From: Photobacterium aquimaris
GTDB lineage: Bacteria; Pseudomonadota; Gammaproteobacteria; Enterobacterales; Vibrionaceae
NCBI RefSeq assembly: GCF_002954455.1
Contig: NZ_MSCC01000001.1
Coordinates: 2,174,415 to 2,238,414 of the forward strand
Length of the DNA stretch: 64,000 bases
Reading direction: 5' to 3'
Positions 36,876 to 48,300 of this stretch are shown here, piece after piece (the stretch's first letter is position 1; the number at the start of each line of letters is the position of its first letter). Made by a program: the position numbers and the translations under genes. The notes beneath the pieces were generated by a model. It saw only the letters and a program-made list of their open reading frames with translations. It ran no database searches and had not been told where the DNA came from.

Positions 36876-37053
36876 CCCATCAATACATGGCTATATTTAT
36901 AACTATATAGCGGCTTTGATATTCAATACTTAATTAATCACAGTGATAATTAACGATTTAGCCTTAATGATCATTTAAATGCTGCACAAAACAAACAATT
37001 GCTTTAATTTATTGGCTATAAATTACACATAAATACAGATATGGATATCGCTT

Positions 37054-38382
37054 GTGAATACACGTAAGACCCCGTTGGTAAAAGGATTTCGTCAGTCAGC
37101 CCCTTATTTAAATGCCCATGTTGGTAAAACCATGGTGATCATGGTCGGTGGTGAAGCCATTGCAGATCCCAATTTTGCCAACATTGTCAGCGATATTGCT
37201 TTGCTACACAGCTTAGGTATTCATATTGTGATGGTGTATGGCGCTCGCCCACAAATAAGCGCTTTATTACAACAGCAGCACTATACCAGCCCTTACCATA
37301 AGGGAATAAGAATCACCGATGAGCATAGTTTAGAAATAGCCAAACAAGCCGCAGGACAACTACAACTTGATATTACAGCTCGCTTTTCAATGGGGCTTAA
37401 TAATACTCCAATGGCAGGTTCACAAATTAATGTCATTAGCGGTAACTTTATTATTGCTCAACCGCTAGGCATTGATGAGGGTGTCGATTTTTGTCACAGC
37501 GGAAAAATTCGGCGTATCAATAGTACGGCGATAACCAGCCAGCTAGAACAAGGTTCGATTGTATTACTCGGCCCTATTGCCAGTTCAGTGACTGGTGAAT
37601 GTTTTAATCTCACTTCTGAAGAAATCGCCACTCAAGTCGCCATACGATTAGGCGCAGATAAACTGATTGGATTTTGTTCTGAACAAGGAGTCATTGACAA
37701 CAATAACGATATTATCTCTGAATTATTACCTCATGAAGCAGAACTGACATTGCAACAACTTATCGATAACGATGAGCAACAAAGCGGTACTGGGCGTTTT
37801 CTACGTGGCGCTATTGCTGCTTGTCGCGCTGGTGTACCTCGTAGTCACTTACTGAGCTATAAACAAGATGGTGCATTGATTCAAGAACTGTTTTCATTAG
37901 ACGGTATCGGAACTCAAATTGTTATGTCGAGCGCCGAAAAGATCCGTCGCGCAGATATTAATGATATTGGAGGTATTCTCGACCTGATTCAGCCTTTGGA
38001 AACCGAAGGGATTTTAGTGCGCCGTTCTCGTGAACAACTGGAACGAGAGATCACTCTCTTTACCGTGATTGAACTTGATAGTCTTATTATTGGCTGTGCT
38101 GCGCTTTACCCTTATCCGGAAGAGAAAATGGCGGAGATGGCTTGTGTGGCTATTCATCCTGATTTTAGAGACGGAGATCGCGGCGTGTTATTACTTAATA
38201 AGTTATGTCAGCAAGCACGAGAGTCAGACCTTGATAACATTTTTGTTCTCACCACCCGCAGCCTGCATTGGTTCCGTGAACAAGGGTTCTATGAATGTGA
38301 TATCGAACAATTACCCTTAGTAAAAAAAGACCTCTATAACTACCAGCGTCGATCTAAAATACTTATAACGCCAACCAATTAA
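37054..38382 (+). CDS. argA: Amino-acid N-acetyltransferase (N-acetylglutamate synthase)
   Basis: First step of arginine biosynthesis: acetyl-CoA plus glutamate to N-acetylglutamate. The 442-residue protein has an N-terminal amino-acid-kinase-like regulatory domain ([24 protein letters not shown]) and a C-terminal GNAT domain (about residues 295-440, with [19 protein letters not shown]). Length matches E. coli ArgA (443). The start is a GTG at 37054, and no strong ribosome-binding site precedes it. In E. coli argA is next to recD; here two small genes intervene. Confidence 0.96.
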   Translation: MNTRKTPLVKGFRQSAPYLNAHVGKTMVIMVGGEAIADPNFANIVSDIALLHSLGIHIVMVYGARPQISALLQQQHYTSPYHKGIRITDEHSLEIAKQAAGQLQLDITARFSMGLNNTPMAGSQINVISGNFIIAQPLGIDEGVDFCHSGKIRRINSTAITSQLEQGSIVLLGPIASSVTGECFNLTSEEIATQVAIRLGADKLIGFCSEQGVIDNNNDIISELLPHEAELTLQQLIDNDEQQSGTGRFLRGAIAACRAGVPRSHLLSYKQDGALIQELFSLDGIGTQIVMSSAEKIRRADINDIGGILDLIQPLETEGILVRRSREQLEREITLFTVIELDSLIIGCAALYPYPEEKMAEMACVAIHPDFRDGDRGVLLLNKLCQQARESDLDNIFVLTTRSLHWFREQGFYECDIEQLPLVKKDLYNYQRRSKILITPTN

Positions 38383-38458
38383 GATCAAAATAATAATTAC
38401 AAAATGAACCGTTTTGGCAATTTTACGGTAGCGGTGAACGTAATAACCGCATCACAAT

Positions 38459-38486
38459 AACGCCAGTATCATTACTGGCGTTTTTA
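38459..38486 (+). terminator. Rho-independent terminator after argA
   Basis: CGCCAGTA and TACTGGCG pair around a TCAT loop, flanked by AA and TT, followed by a T run. Ends the argA transcript and isolates the DUF5993/DsbB-like pair. Confidence 0.88.
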
Positions 38487-38586
38487 TACCAAAACATCAA
38501 CATTCTCAGATAAAGCATTAACAACAGATTCTTTTAAGGTATACTGTGCGGATTGTACCGTTATTAAAAAAGGTTTATTGCTACCT

Positions 38587-38745
38587 ATGCTGTGTATTTT
38601 TGTTTTTTGTCTCATGCTTATCACGATGTTAACAGCGCTTAACGGTAAAAAAAATCTTAGTTATGCCATGTTTGCTTTAACCTTCATTGCCGGATCAATT
38701 TTGCTCAAACACCACATTGTCTATACCCTGCCAATCTCAATTTAA
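38587..38745 (+). CDS. Small membrane protein, DUF5993-like
   Basis: A 52-residue product, MLCIFVFCLMLITMLTALNG then KKNLSYAMFALTFIAGSILL and KHHIVYTLPISI. Two hydrophobic helices are separated by a GKKNL turn, with a HH pair after the second. Size, two-helix layout and position seven bases before a DsbB-like gene match the DUF5993 family as I remember it, which is habitually paired with DsbB-like proteins. No function is known. No clear ribosome-binding site is visible upstream. The tight spacing suggests a two-gene operon. Confidence 0.75.
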   Translation: MLCIFVFCLMLITMLTALNGKKNLSYAMFALTFIAGSILLKHHIVYTLPISI

Positions 38746-38752
38746 GTACGCT

Positions 38753-39307
38753 ATGAATAATCAACTTATTAATCGACTCAATATCTTAGGCTTACTTGGC
38801 ATCACAACCATATTGGCAACCGGATCTATCATTCAATTGGTATTTAAAGAATTACCTTGCCCGTTATGCTTATTACAACGGGTAGGATTTATGATGGTAA
38901 TGTTTGGCTTTATGCTCAATGTCCGCTATGGCCCACAACAACCTCATTACGGGATTATTTTATTTGGCGCTTTATTTGGTGCAACAGCAGCATTACGTCA
39001 AGTATCACTTCACTTATTACCCGGTGATCCCGGTTATGGTAGCCCCTTACTTGGTATGCATTATTACACTTGGGCTTTTGTTATTTTTGTAATGACCATC
39101 ATTGGCGTTGCAGTATTACTGAGCTTATGGCATCAACCCAAAAAAACCACCAGCAATTACCATATGAAAAGCATAGGTAACATCGTTTGCAAGCTTGCTG
39201 TCGCGGTAGTGATCATTAATATTGTCTCAACATTTATTATGACTGGGCCACATGTAACCCCCGCAGATCCTCATAGCTATTGGTTATTTGATCAATTTAA
39301 AAAATAA
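38753..39307 (+). CDS. DsbB-like quinone-linked disulfide oxidoreductase lacking the second cysteine pair
   Basis: A 184-residue membrane protein with about four to five helices. Start chosen at the ATG at 38753, because an upstream in-frame ATG lies inside the preceding small gene. After helix 1 comes LPCPLCLLQR: the CxxC (Cys36, Cys39) and Arg43 correspond to the quinone-proximal pair and arginine of DsbB. The second periplasmic loop, which in DsbB carries the DsbA-reactive cysteine pair, has none; instead it reads LLPGDPGYGSPLLGMHYYTWAF. The only other cysteine is in the last helix region. It is therefore not classical DsbB. Partner and substrate are unknown; the small gene upstream is a candidate partner. 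Confidence 0.82.
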   Translation: MNNQLINRLNILGLLGITTILATGSIIQLVFKELPCPLCLLQRVGFMMVMFGFMLNVRYGPQQPHYGIILFGALFGATAALRQVSLHLLPGDPGYGSPLLGMHYYTWAFVIFVMTIIGVAVLLSLWHQPKKTTSNYHMKSIGNIVCKLAVAVVIINIVSTFIMTGPHVTPADPHSYWLFDQFKK

Positions 39308-39321
39308 TCCTTAAATAGCAC

Positions 39322-39345
39322 AATGCCAGCACTAATGCTGGCATT
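39322..39345. terminator. Hairpin between convergent dsbB-like gene and recD
   Basis: AATGCCAGC and GCTGGCATT form a perfect nine-pair stem with a six-base loop. Neither side has a good T tract, so intrinsic termination is uncertain. Confidence 0.45.
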
Positions 39346-39370
39346 GAAGTTACTATTACTTACAATACAA

Positions 39371-41446
39371 TCACACCAACAGCTGGGCTAAGCCACTCGC
39401 TCGCTCTGTACGCACTTGCACACTCTTACTGATAATATCCAGTGGCGCATACAAATACAGCCGAGATTTCGCACGGGTAATACCAGTATAAATTAATTCA
39501 CGGGTTAAAATCGGCGTATAGTCAGCGGGTAACACCATCACCGTATCTGTAAATTCCGATCCTTGAGATTTATGAATCGTCATTGCATATACCACTTCAT
39601 GCTCGGGAATACGGCTCGGTAAAATACCGCGAATAGTGCCATCTGGCATTTCAAAATACACTCGCAACCGTCGCCGTCCACTATCAGCATCAATTTCTGG
39701 CTCTAACATTGTCATACCAATATCACCATTAAATAATCCCAGCGCATGATCGTTACGAGTGATCATTATTGGGCGGCCGACATACCATGTCTCATCATTA
39801 GGTGAAATTCGCCCACGGTGAGTCAGTTCTTTTTCGATACGTTGATTTAAGCCGACAACGCCAAAATCCCCCTCACGTAATGCACATAACAACCGCACAT
39901 TCGCAAATGCCCTGAGTACTTCCGCCGGTGTTTTATCCGCCTTTATTGCATCGAGATAATCAAGATAAAACGTCACCACTTGATTGATCATCGACGCATA
40001 GCTTTCAGTGCTTAGCGGATAATGGTGAATATCCTTAAAGCCTTGTTGCCATACTTTATTCACCAGGGCTGGTTTACCTTGGTTAATCGCTTTGGCTAAC
40101 TGACCAATACCTGATAAGGCGTGAAAACGGTAGCTCTTTTGCAGCATGCATAAACAGTCTGTCACGACACTTAAACCAATATTATTTGAGTGCAAATCAA
40201 ACCCGGTTAACTGACTTAACAGTTGCCCTTGCGCGGCACTATAACCTTGGCTTGCAAAAGAACAAATATCGCCCAGTACTGCTCCCGCCTCAACTGAAGC
40301 TAATTGATCTCTATCACCCAACAGAATTAATTTAGCCCCTTGCGGCATCGCATCTAATAACCGTGCCATCATCGGTAAATCGACCATTGACGCTTCATCA
40401 ACAACCAACACATCAAGGTGAAGTGGATTATCTTTATGATGGCGGAACTCGACTCGATTCGGTATAGAACCCAGTAGACGATGCAATGTGCTTGATTGAG
40501 TAGGAATTAAATCTTTAATTTGTTGCGGTACAGCTAATGATTTAATCGCAGAACCTATTGATTCTGTTAAACGTGCCGCCGCCTTACCGGTTGGCGCCAC
40601 CAGCATAATATTAGGCTGATGCTCGCCATTCGCTTGCATCACTAACGCTGCCAACAATTTAGCCACCGTGGTAGTTTTACCTGTACCTGGGCCACCCGAG
40701 ATCACAGCAAACTGACGTGTTAACGCCATTGCCGCTGCTACTTTTTGCCAATTTAAACACGTACTCACAGGCACCAAAGCGTCTAATGGCTGTAAATCGG
40801 TAATTTGAGTTGCTTGTTGTAATAATTTATCAATCGCAGTCCAATCAAGTTGCTGTGGCTTTACAATATCCAAAAAATCACACGTTATTTGTTGGCGTTG
40901 TTGCCTATCAGTAACACCTTGCAAGGCATGATATAAATGACCATAACTTGGCTGAAATAAGTCATTTAATGCTTGATGCATCAAGGTTAATTGCTGACCT
41001 TGCCACTGGCTATCAATGTCAACTTGGCCTTGATTGGTCGCCATATCAATAATTCGTGTCGCAACTGTTTGTTCAAACTGCCAATAGCGATTGAGATACA
41101 ACCGTCCATGATCAAACACTAATGGGCATGCTTGCATACCGCTAGCTTGAACATTAGCTACCACATCATATTGATTTAATAACCGAGACCATTGACTTGG
41201 ATCGGGTAAGCCGTCAATTAATGCCACCGATAATCGACTTGATAAGCCAAATAAATGCTGAGTCTGTAGTTGATCAAAGCGCACACATACATGGCCTTTA
41301 CCCAACTCATAACTCACCAATGCTGCCATTAATGCCGCTAAATCCTGCTGAGGTTGTGGACTATGCAACGCCACAAATTTAGCAAACTGATAATCCAGCT
41401 GACGTAATCCACCTTGTTGGGTGAGCTTTTGTAACCGCTTAAGCAT
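39371..41446 (-). CDS. recD: RecBCD exonuclease V alpha subunit RecD
   Basis: 5'-3' helicase subunit of RecBCD, fast motor of the recombination nuclease. From the ATG at 41446 (MLKRLQKLTQQ) the protein has 691 residues. That start overlaps the recB stop by eight bases; a further ATG at 41461 lies deeper inside recB and has a poorer upstream signal. Helicase motif I is SGGPGTGKTTTVAKLLAAL, followed by VDEASMVDLPMMARLL (motif II) and YAMTIHKSQGSEF near the C-terminus. Slightly longer than E. coli RecD (608). Confidence 0.95.
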   Translation of the reverse strand: MLKRLQKLTQQGGLRQLDYQFAKFVALHSPQPQQDLAALMAALVSYELGKGHVCVRFDQLQTQHLFGLSSRLSVALIDGLPDPSQWSRLLNQYDVVANVQASGMQACPLVFDHGRLYLNRYWQFEQTVATRIIDMATNQGQVDIDSQWQGQQLTLMHQALNDLFQPSYGHLYHALQGVTDRQQRQQITCDFLDIVKPQQLDWTAIDKLLQQATQITDLQPLDALVPVSTCLNWQKVAAAMALTRQFAVISGGPGTGKTTTVAKLLAALVMQANGEHQPNIMLVAPTGKAAARLTESIGSAIKSLAVPQQIKDLIPTQSSTLHRLLGSIPNRVEFRHHKDNPLHLDVLVVDEASMVDLPMMARLLDAMPQGAKLILLGDRDQLASVEAGAVLGDICSFASQGYSAAQGQLLSQLTGFDLHSNNIGLSVVTDCLCMLQKSYRFHALSGIGQLAKAINQGKPALVNKVWQQGFKDIHHYPLSTESYASMINQVVTFYLDYLDAIKADKTPAEVLRAFANVRLLCALREGDFGVVGLNQRIEKELTHRGRISPNDETWYVGRPIMITRNDHALGLFNGDIGMTMLEPEIDADSGRRRLRVYFEMPDGTIRGILPSRIPEHEVVYAMTIHKSQGSEFTDTVMVLPADYTPILTRELIYTGITRAKSRLYLYAPLDIISKSVQVRTERASGLAQLLV

Positions 41447-44400
41447 GTGGTAGCACTCCATTCATCACTAAATCCAATTCATCGAGTAATAATTCACTTG
41501 GGCGCGCATAAAAAATACCACTATCACTTCCCGCCTGAATACCACGTAAAAATAGGTAATACACACCACCAAAATGGGTTTCATAATCGTAATTTGGAAT
41601 ACGACTGCGTAGAAAACGCTGCAATGCCAACGCATAAATTTGGTACTGCAAATCATAACGGTGTTCACGCATCGCCGTTTTCAATTGTTCACCACGGTAC
41701 ACTTGCGGATCATCACCGAGATAATTCGATTTCCAGTCTAAAACGTAATACTTACCTTGATGCTCAAACACTAAATCAATAAAACCTTTTAGCATGCCGC
41801 TGACAGTTGCAAAGCCTAATTCCCCCGCTTTGGCTGACAACGGATCATGTTTGGCAATCACTTTGTTTAATGCTACCGCTTGTAAAATCTCAATCGGTAA
41901 TAAAAATTCCATTTCCGTTAATCGTTGCGAGGCGCTCTTATCGGCTAACCGCAGTGCATCACCATCAAGCGCACACGTTAATACATCTCGAATTAATTGC
42001 TGTAATACCGGCAACCACGCTAATTCATAATTTTCTAATTGCAGTAGCTCAGTTAATTTGGCTACGGTTTCAGAGCTATCAACCGCGGCAGTAAAATCAA
42101 TTTCTTCAAATACAGTATGCAAAAATGTTCCCGGACGTGCGCCACGAGGAAACGTATAAATAGAATATTGTGGTTCTAATTCCAACTCTCCATCGTCTGT
42201 CTCTGACGTGGCATTTTGTACCGAATCAATATCAAATCCGGCTAAATCTAAGCTACTGTCATGAGCTGTTTGATGACCTTGTTTGACCAAGTTAGAATAG
42301 CTGGTCATCCACCAATTACGCTCTAATGACGTCGAGAAAGAGCGCTTAACTAATGCGTCACTGACTTCATCTTGTGGTTGCCATTGGCTATCAATAAGTT
42401 GGGGAGGTTCAGCCACCGTGATCGCAATTTGGGCTTCACTCAGTTTAGCTAAGGCTAATTCAAGCGCAGCCACACCACTCGCCTCACCATTTTGTACTAA
42501 ATGCCCCATTGCAGAGCGATGTAACCCCGTCGGCTCTTTGGTGCTACGGCCATTACGAATCGGTGCCATACCAACATAACAACCATAAACTGCGCGGGTT
42601 AATGCCACATACATCAAGCGTAAATCTTCCGCTAATCGTTCTTGATCGGCTTTTTCAATTGCAGAGGCTTGTTTAGCAATATCCAGCACCGTAATGTTAT
42701 CGACGTCATCGTGATATTTAACTTCACCTTTGCTATCAACTTCACGGTAACTGCACACAAACGGCATAAATACTAAATCATATTCCAAGCCTTTTGATTT
42801 ATGAATAGTGACAATCTGCACCAGATTACGCTCTGACTCGAGCCGCATCACTTGATCATCAGCATTACCATTTGGCTCAGCAACATGCTCAGCTAACCAG
42901 CGTAATAACGCATAATCGCTGTCTAGCGTTTGACTAGCTTGTTGCAGCAGCTCACCAATATGCAATAAATCCGTGAGTTTACGCTCACCACCATCTTCGG
43001 CTAATAACCGCTCTGCAATTTTATTTTTCGCCATCACACTGCGTAACATTGGCATCACACCACGTTTTAGCCATTGCTGGCGGTATTGCTTAAAGCTATT
43101 AACCGCAATTTCCCATTCATTCTCGTCATTATTGAGCTGATCGAGTTCAATTGCAGAACGAGCAAATAACCCTGACGCTAATGCTGCACGTAATACACGA
43201 TCATCTTCCGGGGTTAATACCGCTTGCAATAACCGCTGAATATCTGCCGCTTCTGCGGTTGAAAACACACTATCACGGTTAGACAAATAGACACTGGCAA
43301 TACCTTGTTTTGATAGTGCTTCACGCACTAATCGTCCTTCAGTTCCGGTACGAACCAATACAGCAATATCCCCAGCAGCGATCGCATGTCGCTGTTCACC
43401 ATCTAAAAAATAGGCTTGGCCTTGCTGTGATTGCGTCAAAATATGTTGAATCTGTGCCGCGGTTGCCGCTGCCATTGCTGCTTGGTAACTACCTTTGGTT
43501 ATTGGCTTACCATCAGGGCTGTCTTGTAACCAAAACGTCAAGGCATGTTGAGCTTCACCCTCTAACCACCAGCTGCGTTGAGTCGCTTTAGGGCTATGAT
43601 CAACCGCTAAAAATTCGATATCTTGATCGTAAATAAATGGACTATCTGGCTGCTGAAACACACTATTAACCGCCGCAATCATAGTAGCCGTCGAGCGCCA
43701 GTTGGTGGCTAATGTATAGTGATCGGTAACTTGGCGACGCGCTTGAATATAAGTAAAAATATCAGCACCACGAAAAGCATAAATTGCCTGTTTAGGATCA
43801 CCGATCATAAACAAACCACATTCAGGATGATGGCGATAAACATCACTAAAAATACCGTATTGAAGTGGATCGGTATCTTGGAATTCATCAATCATCGCAA
43901 CTGGATATTGTGCGCGAATTTTACTCGCGAGCAGTTCATCAACATCATTATCAATCGCTGCCCCTAGTTGCGTCAGCAAGTCATCAAATGATAGCCATCC
44001 CTTACGCGCTTTAGCGTCTGCCAATAATTGACGACAATGCTCTATCGCATGAGCTAATAATGGTTCTCGTAAATTAGCCGGATTATCGATTAATTCAGCA
44101 ATCGCATTAAATACCGCATGCTCAGGCACATCACCTTTGGCTGTTTTTTCAATTAAGGTCTGCTGATGAAAACGAATTAAATTATCCGGTAACTCATAGC
44201 CGACGGTCGCTTGAGCTGCCCATGCACTAACTTGTTCAATCCAATTAGGTAAACTTTTTTTAGTGTAACTACGTTTATTAATCCCAGAGTTTGCAATTAC
44301 GGCTTCGAGATCATGTTGATGCTCACGCCACAACGCTTTGACTTCATCAATTCGAACAATATTTTGTTGATGTAATTGTTCTAACGACTCAGTCATTGCA

Positions 44401-45053
44401 GCCACCGATAACCGTACTGGCGCGCCAGTTAAACTATTACCAATTTCTTTTAATAATTTTATTGGGGATGACCAAATTTCACGAACTTCATGAGCAAGCG
44501 CCGGCGATAAACGATAAAAATTACTGCGCCAATAATCTGCAACCACCAGCTTTTTTAATTGGCTTTCATCAGTCACAAATTCATTATTAAATCGGCTTCC
44601 TGACTCAAACGCATTTTGCGTCAGCATTCGCTGACAGAAACCATGAATAGTATAAATAGCCGCCTCATCCATTTGGCGTTCGGCTTGCAATAAAATTGTC
44701 GCGGCTAATTTATGATCTTGATGTTCATTTAACAGCGGTTTGATCACCGGATCGTGACTAATACCACGACTAAACGCTAATCGTGCATCATGAATACGGG
44801 CACGAATACGATCACGCAATTCTGCCGTCGCCGCTTCGGTAAAGGTTACAACCAAAATTTGGTCAACGGTTAACTGTTGTTGATGGCGACTACTCGCATC
44901 ACCATGGCCTAACAATAATCGTAAATACAAACTCGCGATGGTAAAAGTTTTACCTGTACCTGCAGATGCTTCGATCAAACGTGTACCGTGCAATGGAAAC
45001 GTCATTGGTTGCAGAATATTTGTTAGTACTTCAGTCGCCATTATGTCACTCAT
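41439..45053 (-). CDS. recB: RecBCD exonuclease V beta subunit RecB
   Basis: 3'-5' helicase and nuclease subunit that also loads RecA. The 1204-residue protein has UvrD-type helicase motifs: EASAGTGKTFTIASLYLRLL (I), MIDEFQDTDPLQYGIF (II) and VTIHKSKGLEYDLVF (V). The C-terminal nuclease centre is YYVLDWKSNYLG, with the essential Asp and Lys. Start is drawn at 45053 (MSDIMATEV); an internal ATG at 45041 is equally possible. Unlike E. coli there is no ptrA between recC and recB, only a 280-base gap. Confidence 0.96.
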   Translation of the reverse strand: MSDIMATEVLTNILQPMTFPLHGTRLIEASAGTGKTFTIASLYLRLLLGHGDASSRHQQQLTVDQILVVTFTEAATAELRDRIRARIHDARLAFSRGISHDPVIKPLLNEHQDHKLAATILLQAERQMDEAAIYTIHGFCQRMLTQNAFESGSRFNNEFVTDESQLKKLVVADYWRSNFYRLSPALAHEVREIWSSPIKLLKEIGNSLTGAPVRLSVAAMTESLEQLHQQNIVRIDEVKALWREHQHDLEAVIANSGINKRSYTKKSLPNWIEQVSAWAAQATVGYELPDNLIRFHQQTLIEKTAKGDVPEHAVFNAIAELIDNPANLREPLLAHAIEHCRQLLADAKARKGWLSFDDLLTQLGAAIDNDVDELLASKIRAQYPVAMIDEFQDTDPLQYGIFSDVYRHHPECGLFMIGDPKQAIYAFRGADIFTYIQARRQVTDHYTLATNWRSTATMIAAVNSVFQQPDSPFIYDQDIEFLAVDHSPKATQRSWWLEGEAQHALTFWLQDSPDGKPITKGSYQAAMAAATAAQIQHILTQSQQGQAYFLDGEQRHAIAAGDIAVLVRTGTEGRLVREALSKQGIASVYLSNRDSVFSTAEAADIQRLLQAVLTPEDDRVLRAALASGLFARSAIELDQLNNDENEWEIAVNSFKQYRQQWLKRGVMPMLRSVMAKNKIAERLLAEDGGERKLTDLLHIGELLQQASQTLDSDYALLRWLAEHVAEPNGNADDQVMRLESERNLVQIVTIHKSKGLEYDLVFMPFVCSYREVDSKGEVKYHDDVDNITVLDIAKQASAIEKADQERLAEDLRLMYVALTRAVYGCYVGMAPIRNGRSTKEPTGLHRSAMGHLVQNGEASGVAALELALAKLSEAQIAITVAEPPQLIDSQWQPQDEVSDALVKRSFSTSLERNWWMTSYSNLVKQGHQTAHDSSLDLAGFDIDSVQNATSETDDGELELEPQYSIYTFPRGARPGTFLHTVFEEIDFTAAVDSSETVAKLTELLQLENYELAWLPVLQQLIRDVLTCALDGDALRLADKSASQRLTEMEFLLPIEILQAVALNKVIAKHDPLSAKAGELGFATVSGMLKGFIDLVFEHQGKYYVLDWKSNYLGDDPQVYRGEQLKTAMREHRYDLQYQIYALALQRFLRSRIPNYDYETHFGGVYYLFLRGIQAGSDSGIFYARPSELLLDELDLVMNGVLPHA

Positions 45054-45333
45054 CCCATGGTTGCTCTATGTACAACAGTACTTGTCTGACCGATATCAAT
45101 ATTCAGCGTCAGGCTCGTTATTATGTGACCCAACACTTATAAGTAAATATTGGCACTCAAAATTCTGTTGGATTCCTATAATGTGAGAACTTACTCACGG
45201 TTTGTACTACGGTGGTTAGTTAGTATCAGCGCCAGAAACTTGGTCACCTCTGGACCTGTGGCCGTATAGCGAACACCCTACAACTAACAATGATTTGCTG
45301 ACGGCCACACTACTTCATTTCTGCTTTAAGCTG

Positions 45334-48300
45334 TTATTCCGGCTTAATTTCTTTAGCGTTTACCACCACCGCTTGCAGCACCAACGCTGTTAATTGATTA
45401 GCCTCTTGTGCCAAATCATCATTCCATTTAGGCCATACACGATTGATATATTCATCACTGCCTTCACCGCTAAATAAGTAGCCATCATTAAAACATTCCG
45501 CCATCTTCATCAGTGCTTTTTGCTCAGTGTCAGCATCATCTTTCCAACTGCCATCACGACCTATATGCGCCTGTATTGCTGCCATCGCTGTTTTAGGGAA
45601 ATACGCTAATGGTTGGTTTAATCCTTGGTAATACAGTTCAATCAATTGCTGTAAATACGCCAGTGCTTGCTGTGGCTCTATAGGCTGTAATTGAAAATAC
45701 TTATCAGTGCCGATAACGTGAGTAACTTGTGCCTTTTCTGATGCTGATACCGCTAAACAAAGATGATCAAACCACGCCGTTAACAAATCTTGTGGACGAA
45801 TTTTACCGGTTCGGTAGCGTAATAACCCCGATTGATAACGTTTCTTGAGCCAACCTTGTAATAGCACTTTATGCCCAGCAACCATAACAGTAATTGCCAC
45901 TTCTTGATCGGCTAAAGGGGCATGAATTAACGGTTCAAGCACATCAGTTAAATTTGCCACCGCTTGTCGACTCGCTGCTAAATCAAGATCGCCAAATGCG
46001 GCAACGGGTAAAGTACCAGCCGCACGTTTTTCAGCCTCAAACTGACGATAAATCACATCAGGATCCGCATTTTTGAGCTTGGCATCTAACAATAATTCCA
46101 GTAATTGATCACGAATTAGGTAGCTTTCAAGACCATTAAGCACAAACGGCTCATCATCTTCTAATAACCCCAACGGCGGCTCAAAATAGACTTTTAAACG
46201 ACGATTAAAAAAGTATTTTACCGGTAAGCGCCAAAAACGTTGTAATTCGGCTAATTCTAAAATTAACGCTTGTTCGTCAGCCATTGGCTCTGCCGCTAAT
46301 GCATCAAGCTGAAACGGTGCACTTGCCTGCCCTTCACGATTAGCCGCGGGTAACCACTCAATCGCAAAACTTGGATCGTCACCAACAAATGCACTAGGAC
46401 TAAACGGTACCAGTGAGTGGTGCTGAACTAACTGATGTTTGATATTGTCAGCTGAAACATCGACCGCTAATGATTGATCACCGTCGCAGCAATAACCTTG
46501 CTGACAGTATTCAATCAATTCACTGACGAGTACTGATGGCACTTTAGAAGCATTATCTTGAATAGATCGACCGACATAACTGATATACAAACTTTGCTGC
46601 GCAGATAACAAGGCTTCAAGAAATAAGTAACGGTCATCATCACGACGCGAACGATCGCCCGCCTTGGTGCGACCATTCATTAAATCAAACCCTTCTGGCG
46701 CAATATTGCGCGGATAAGCACCATCATTCATTCCCAGTAAACACACCACATTAAACGGAATCGAACGCATGGGCATTAAAGTACAAAAATTCACTTGTCC
46801 GGCTAAAAATCGCTGGCTCACGCGCTCACCAGAGAGTTTATCTTGTAGATATTGGGTTAATACCGCAGGAGTGATCTGAGCTTGATAACCCGCATCTTGT
46901 AACTGCTGATGTAAACGTTGCAGGTTATCGCGAATTGATTTTAAAATCAGCTCGCCTTCTAATTCAACTGCAAAGAAATCATCCAATAATTGATGTAATA
47001 ATTCGGCCCATTGATTGACCGTTTGTGGTTGTGCTAATGCACGGCGGTATTCAATCAAACTATCAATAAACCCAGCTAATTGACCAGCTAATTCAGCATC
47101 TAAGCCTTGAACTTGCTCATAAGCTGAAATTCCAGCAAATAAACCAGTATCATGTGGCATCGCATAACCCAGTAACATGCGTTGAATACCAAATAACCAC
47201 GTATTTTGCAGTTGCTCAGGCAAATCAAACTGACTTGAGGTGTGTTGATCAAGCCCCCACCGAATACCAACTTCTTCAATCCATTTTTTAATTTTTTCAA
47301 AGCTAGCACTATCAAAACCAAACTTTTCCATCACCGCTGGCACTTCTAATAATTCTAATAGTTCAGAAGCATGACAACGGCTTTCAGGTAAAGTCAGTAA
47401 CCGTAAAAACGCCAACAGAATCGGGTTTTCTTGCTCAGCAGTACGATCGGAAATAGAAAATGGAATATAACGATTACCGGGCGCATTACCAAACACCGCT
47501 TGAATGGCTGGGCTATAGGCATTGATGTCAGCCACCATCACAATGATATCGCGCGGTTTGAGGTTCGAATTAGTTGCAAACATTGCCAATAATTTATCAT
47601 GCAACACTTCTACTTCACGCATCGGGCTATGACAGGCATGAATGGTGATCGAATGATCATCGGCATCTATAGGGAATTTATGTAGGCTTGAATCGAGTTG
47701 AGTGTCATCTTGGCGATCTTGCAAGTTTAAAATATCAGCTTGAATAGCATGCAATAAAGTATCAGGTTCAATATCAACAAAACCTGCATCGACTTCATTG
47801 ACTTCCATCGCCGATAACAAATACATATTATCCCGACCAAGTTTACCCATTGATGCTAATAAACTATTGCCAACCACATCATTGTGCATGTCATCGTCAT
47901 AGTTAGTTTGATCGGTATCTTTAAGTACTGACAGTAACTCATTTAGCTCATCATCAGTGGTGATATGTTGTAATTGCACCCGCTGACGAGCCGCTAACCG
48001 TGCTAAATGTTTACGATCACGAATATCACCCCAATAATATTTACACGGGTTAGTAAACATTAAATGGACATCAATGTGTTCACCAATTGCCGCGAGTGCA
48101 TCTAAATAACGTGGTGGTAATGAAGAAATACCAAACACAAACAATCGTTGTGGCAACCCCGCAGCTAACAAAGCCGCTTTGCCTTCACTACCAGAATAAT
48201 TATTAAGGGTTTCAATAAAGTGATCATACAAATTAGCACGATGATATGGTGATTGTTCTAATGCTAATGTTTGATCATAAAGGGCTTGCCATAAGATAGG

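Noticed and set aside
36900..37050. ArgR operators (ARG boxes) upstream of argA
   Set aside because: Several AT-rich partial palindromes such as TTGATATTCAA occur, but none matches the 18-base ARG box well enough to call by eye.
41447..45053. Several plus-strand frames of 60-110 residues inside recB
   Set aside because: Antisense shadows of a single intact gene, none with a domain or start signal.
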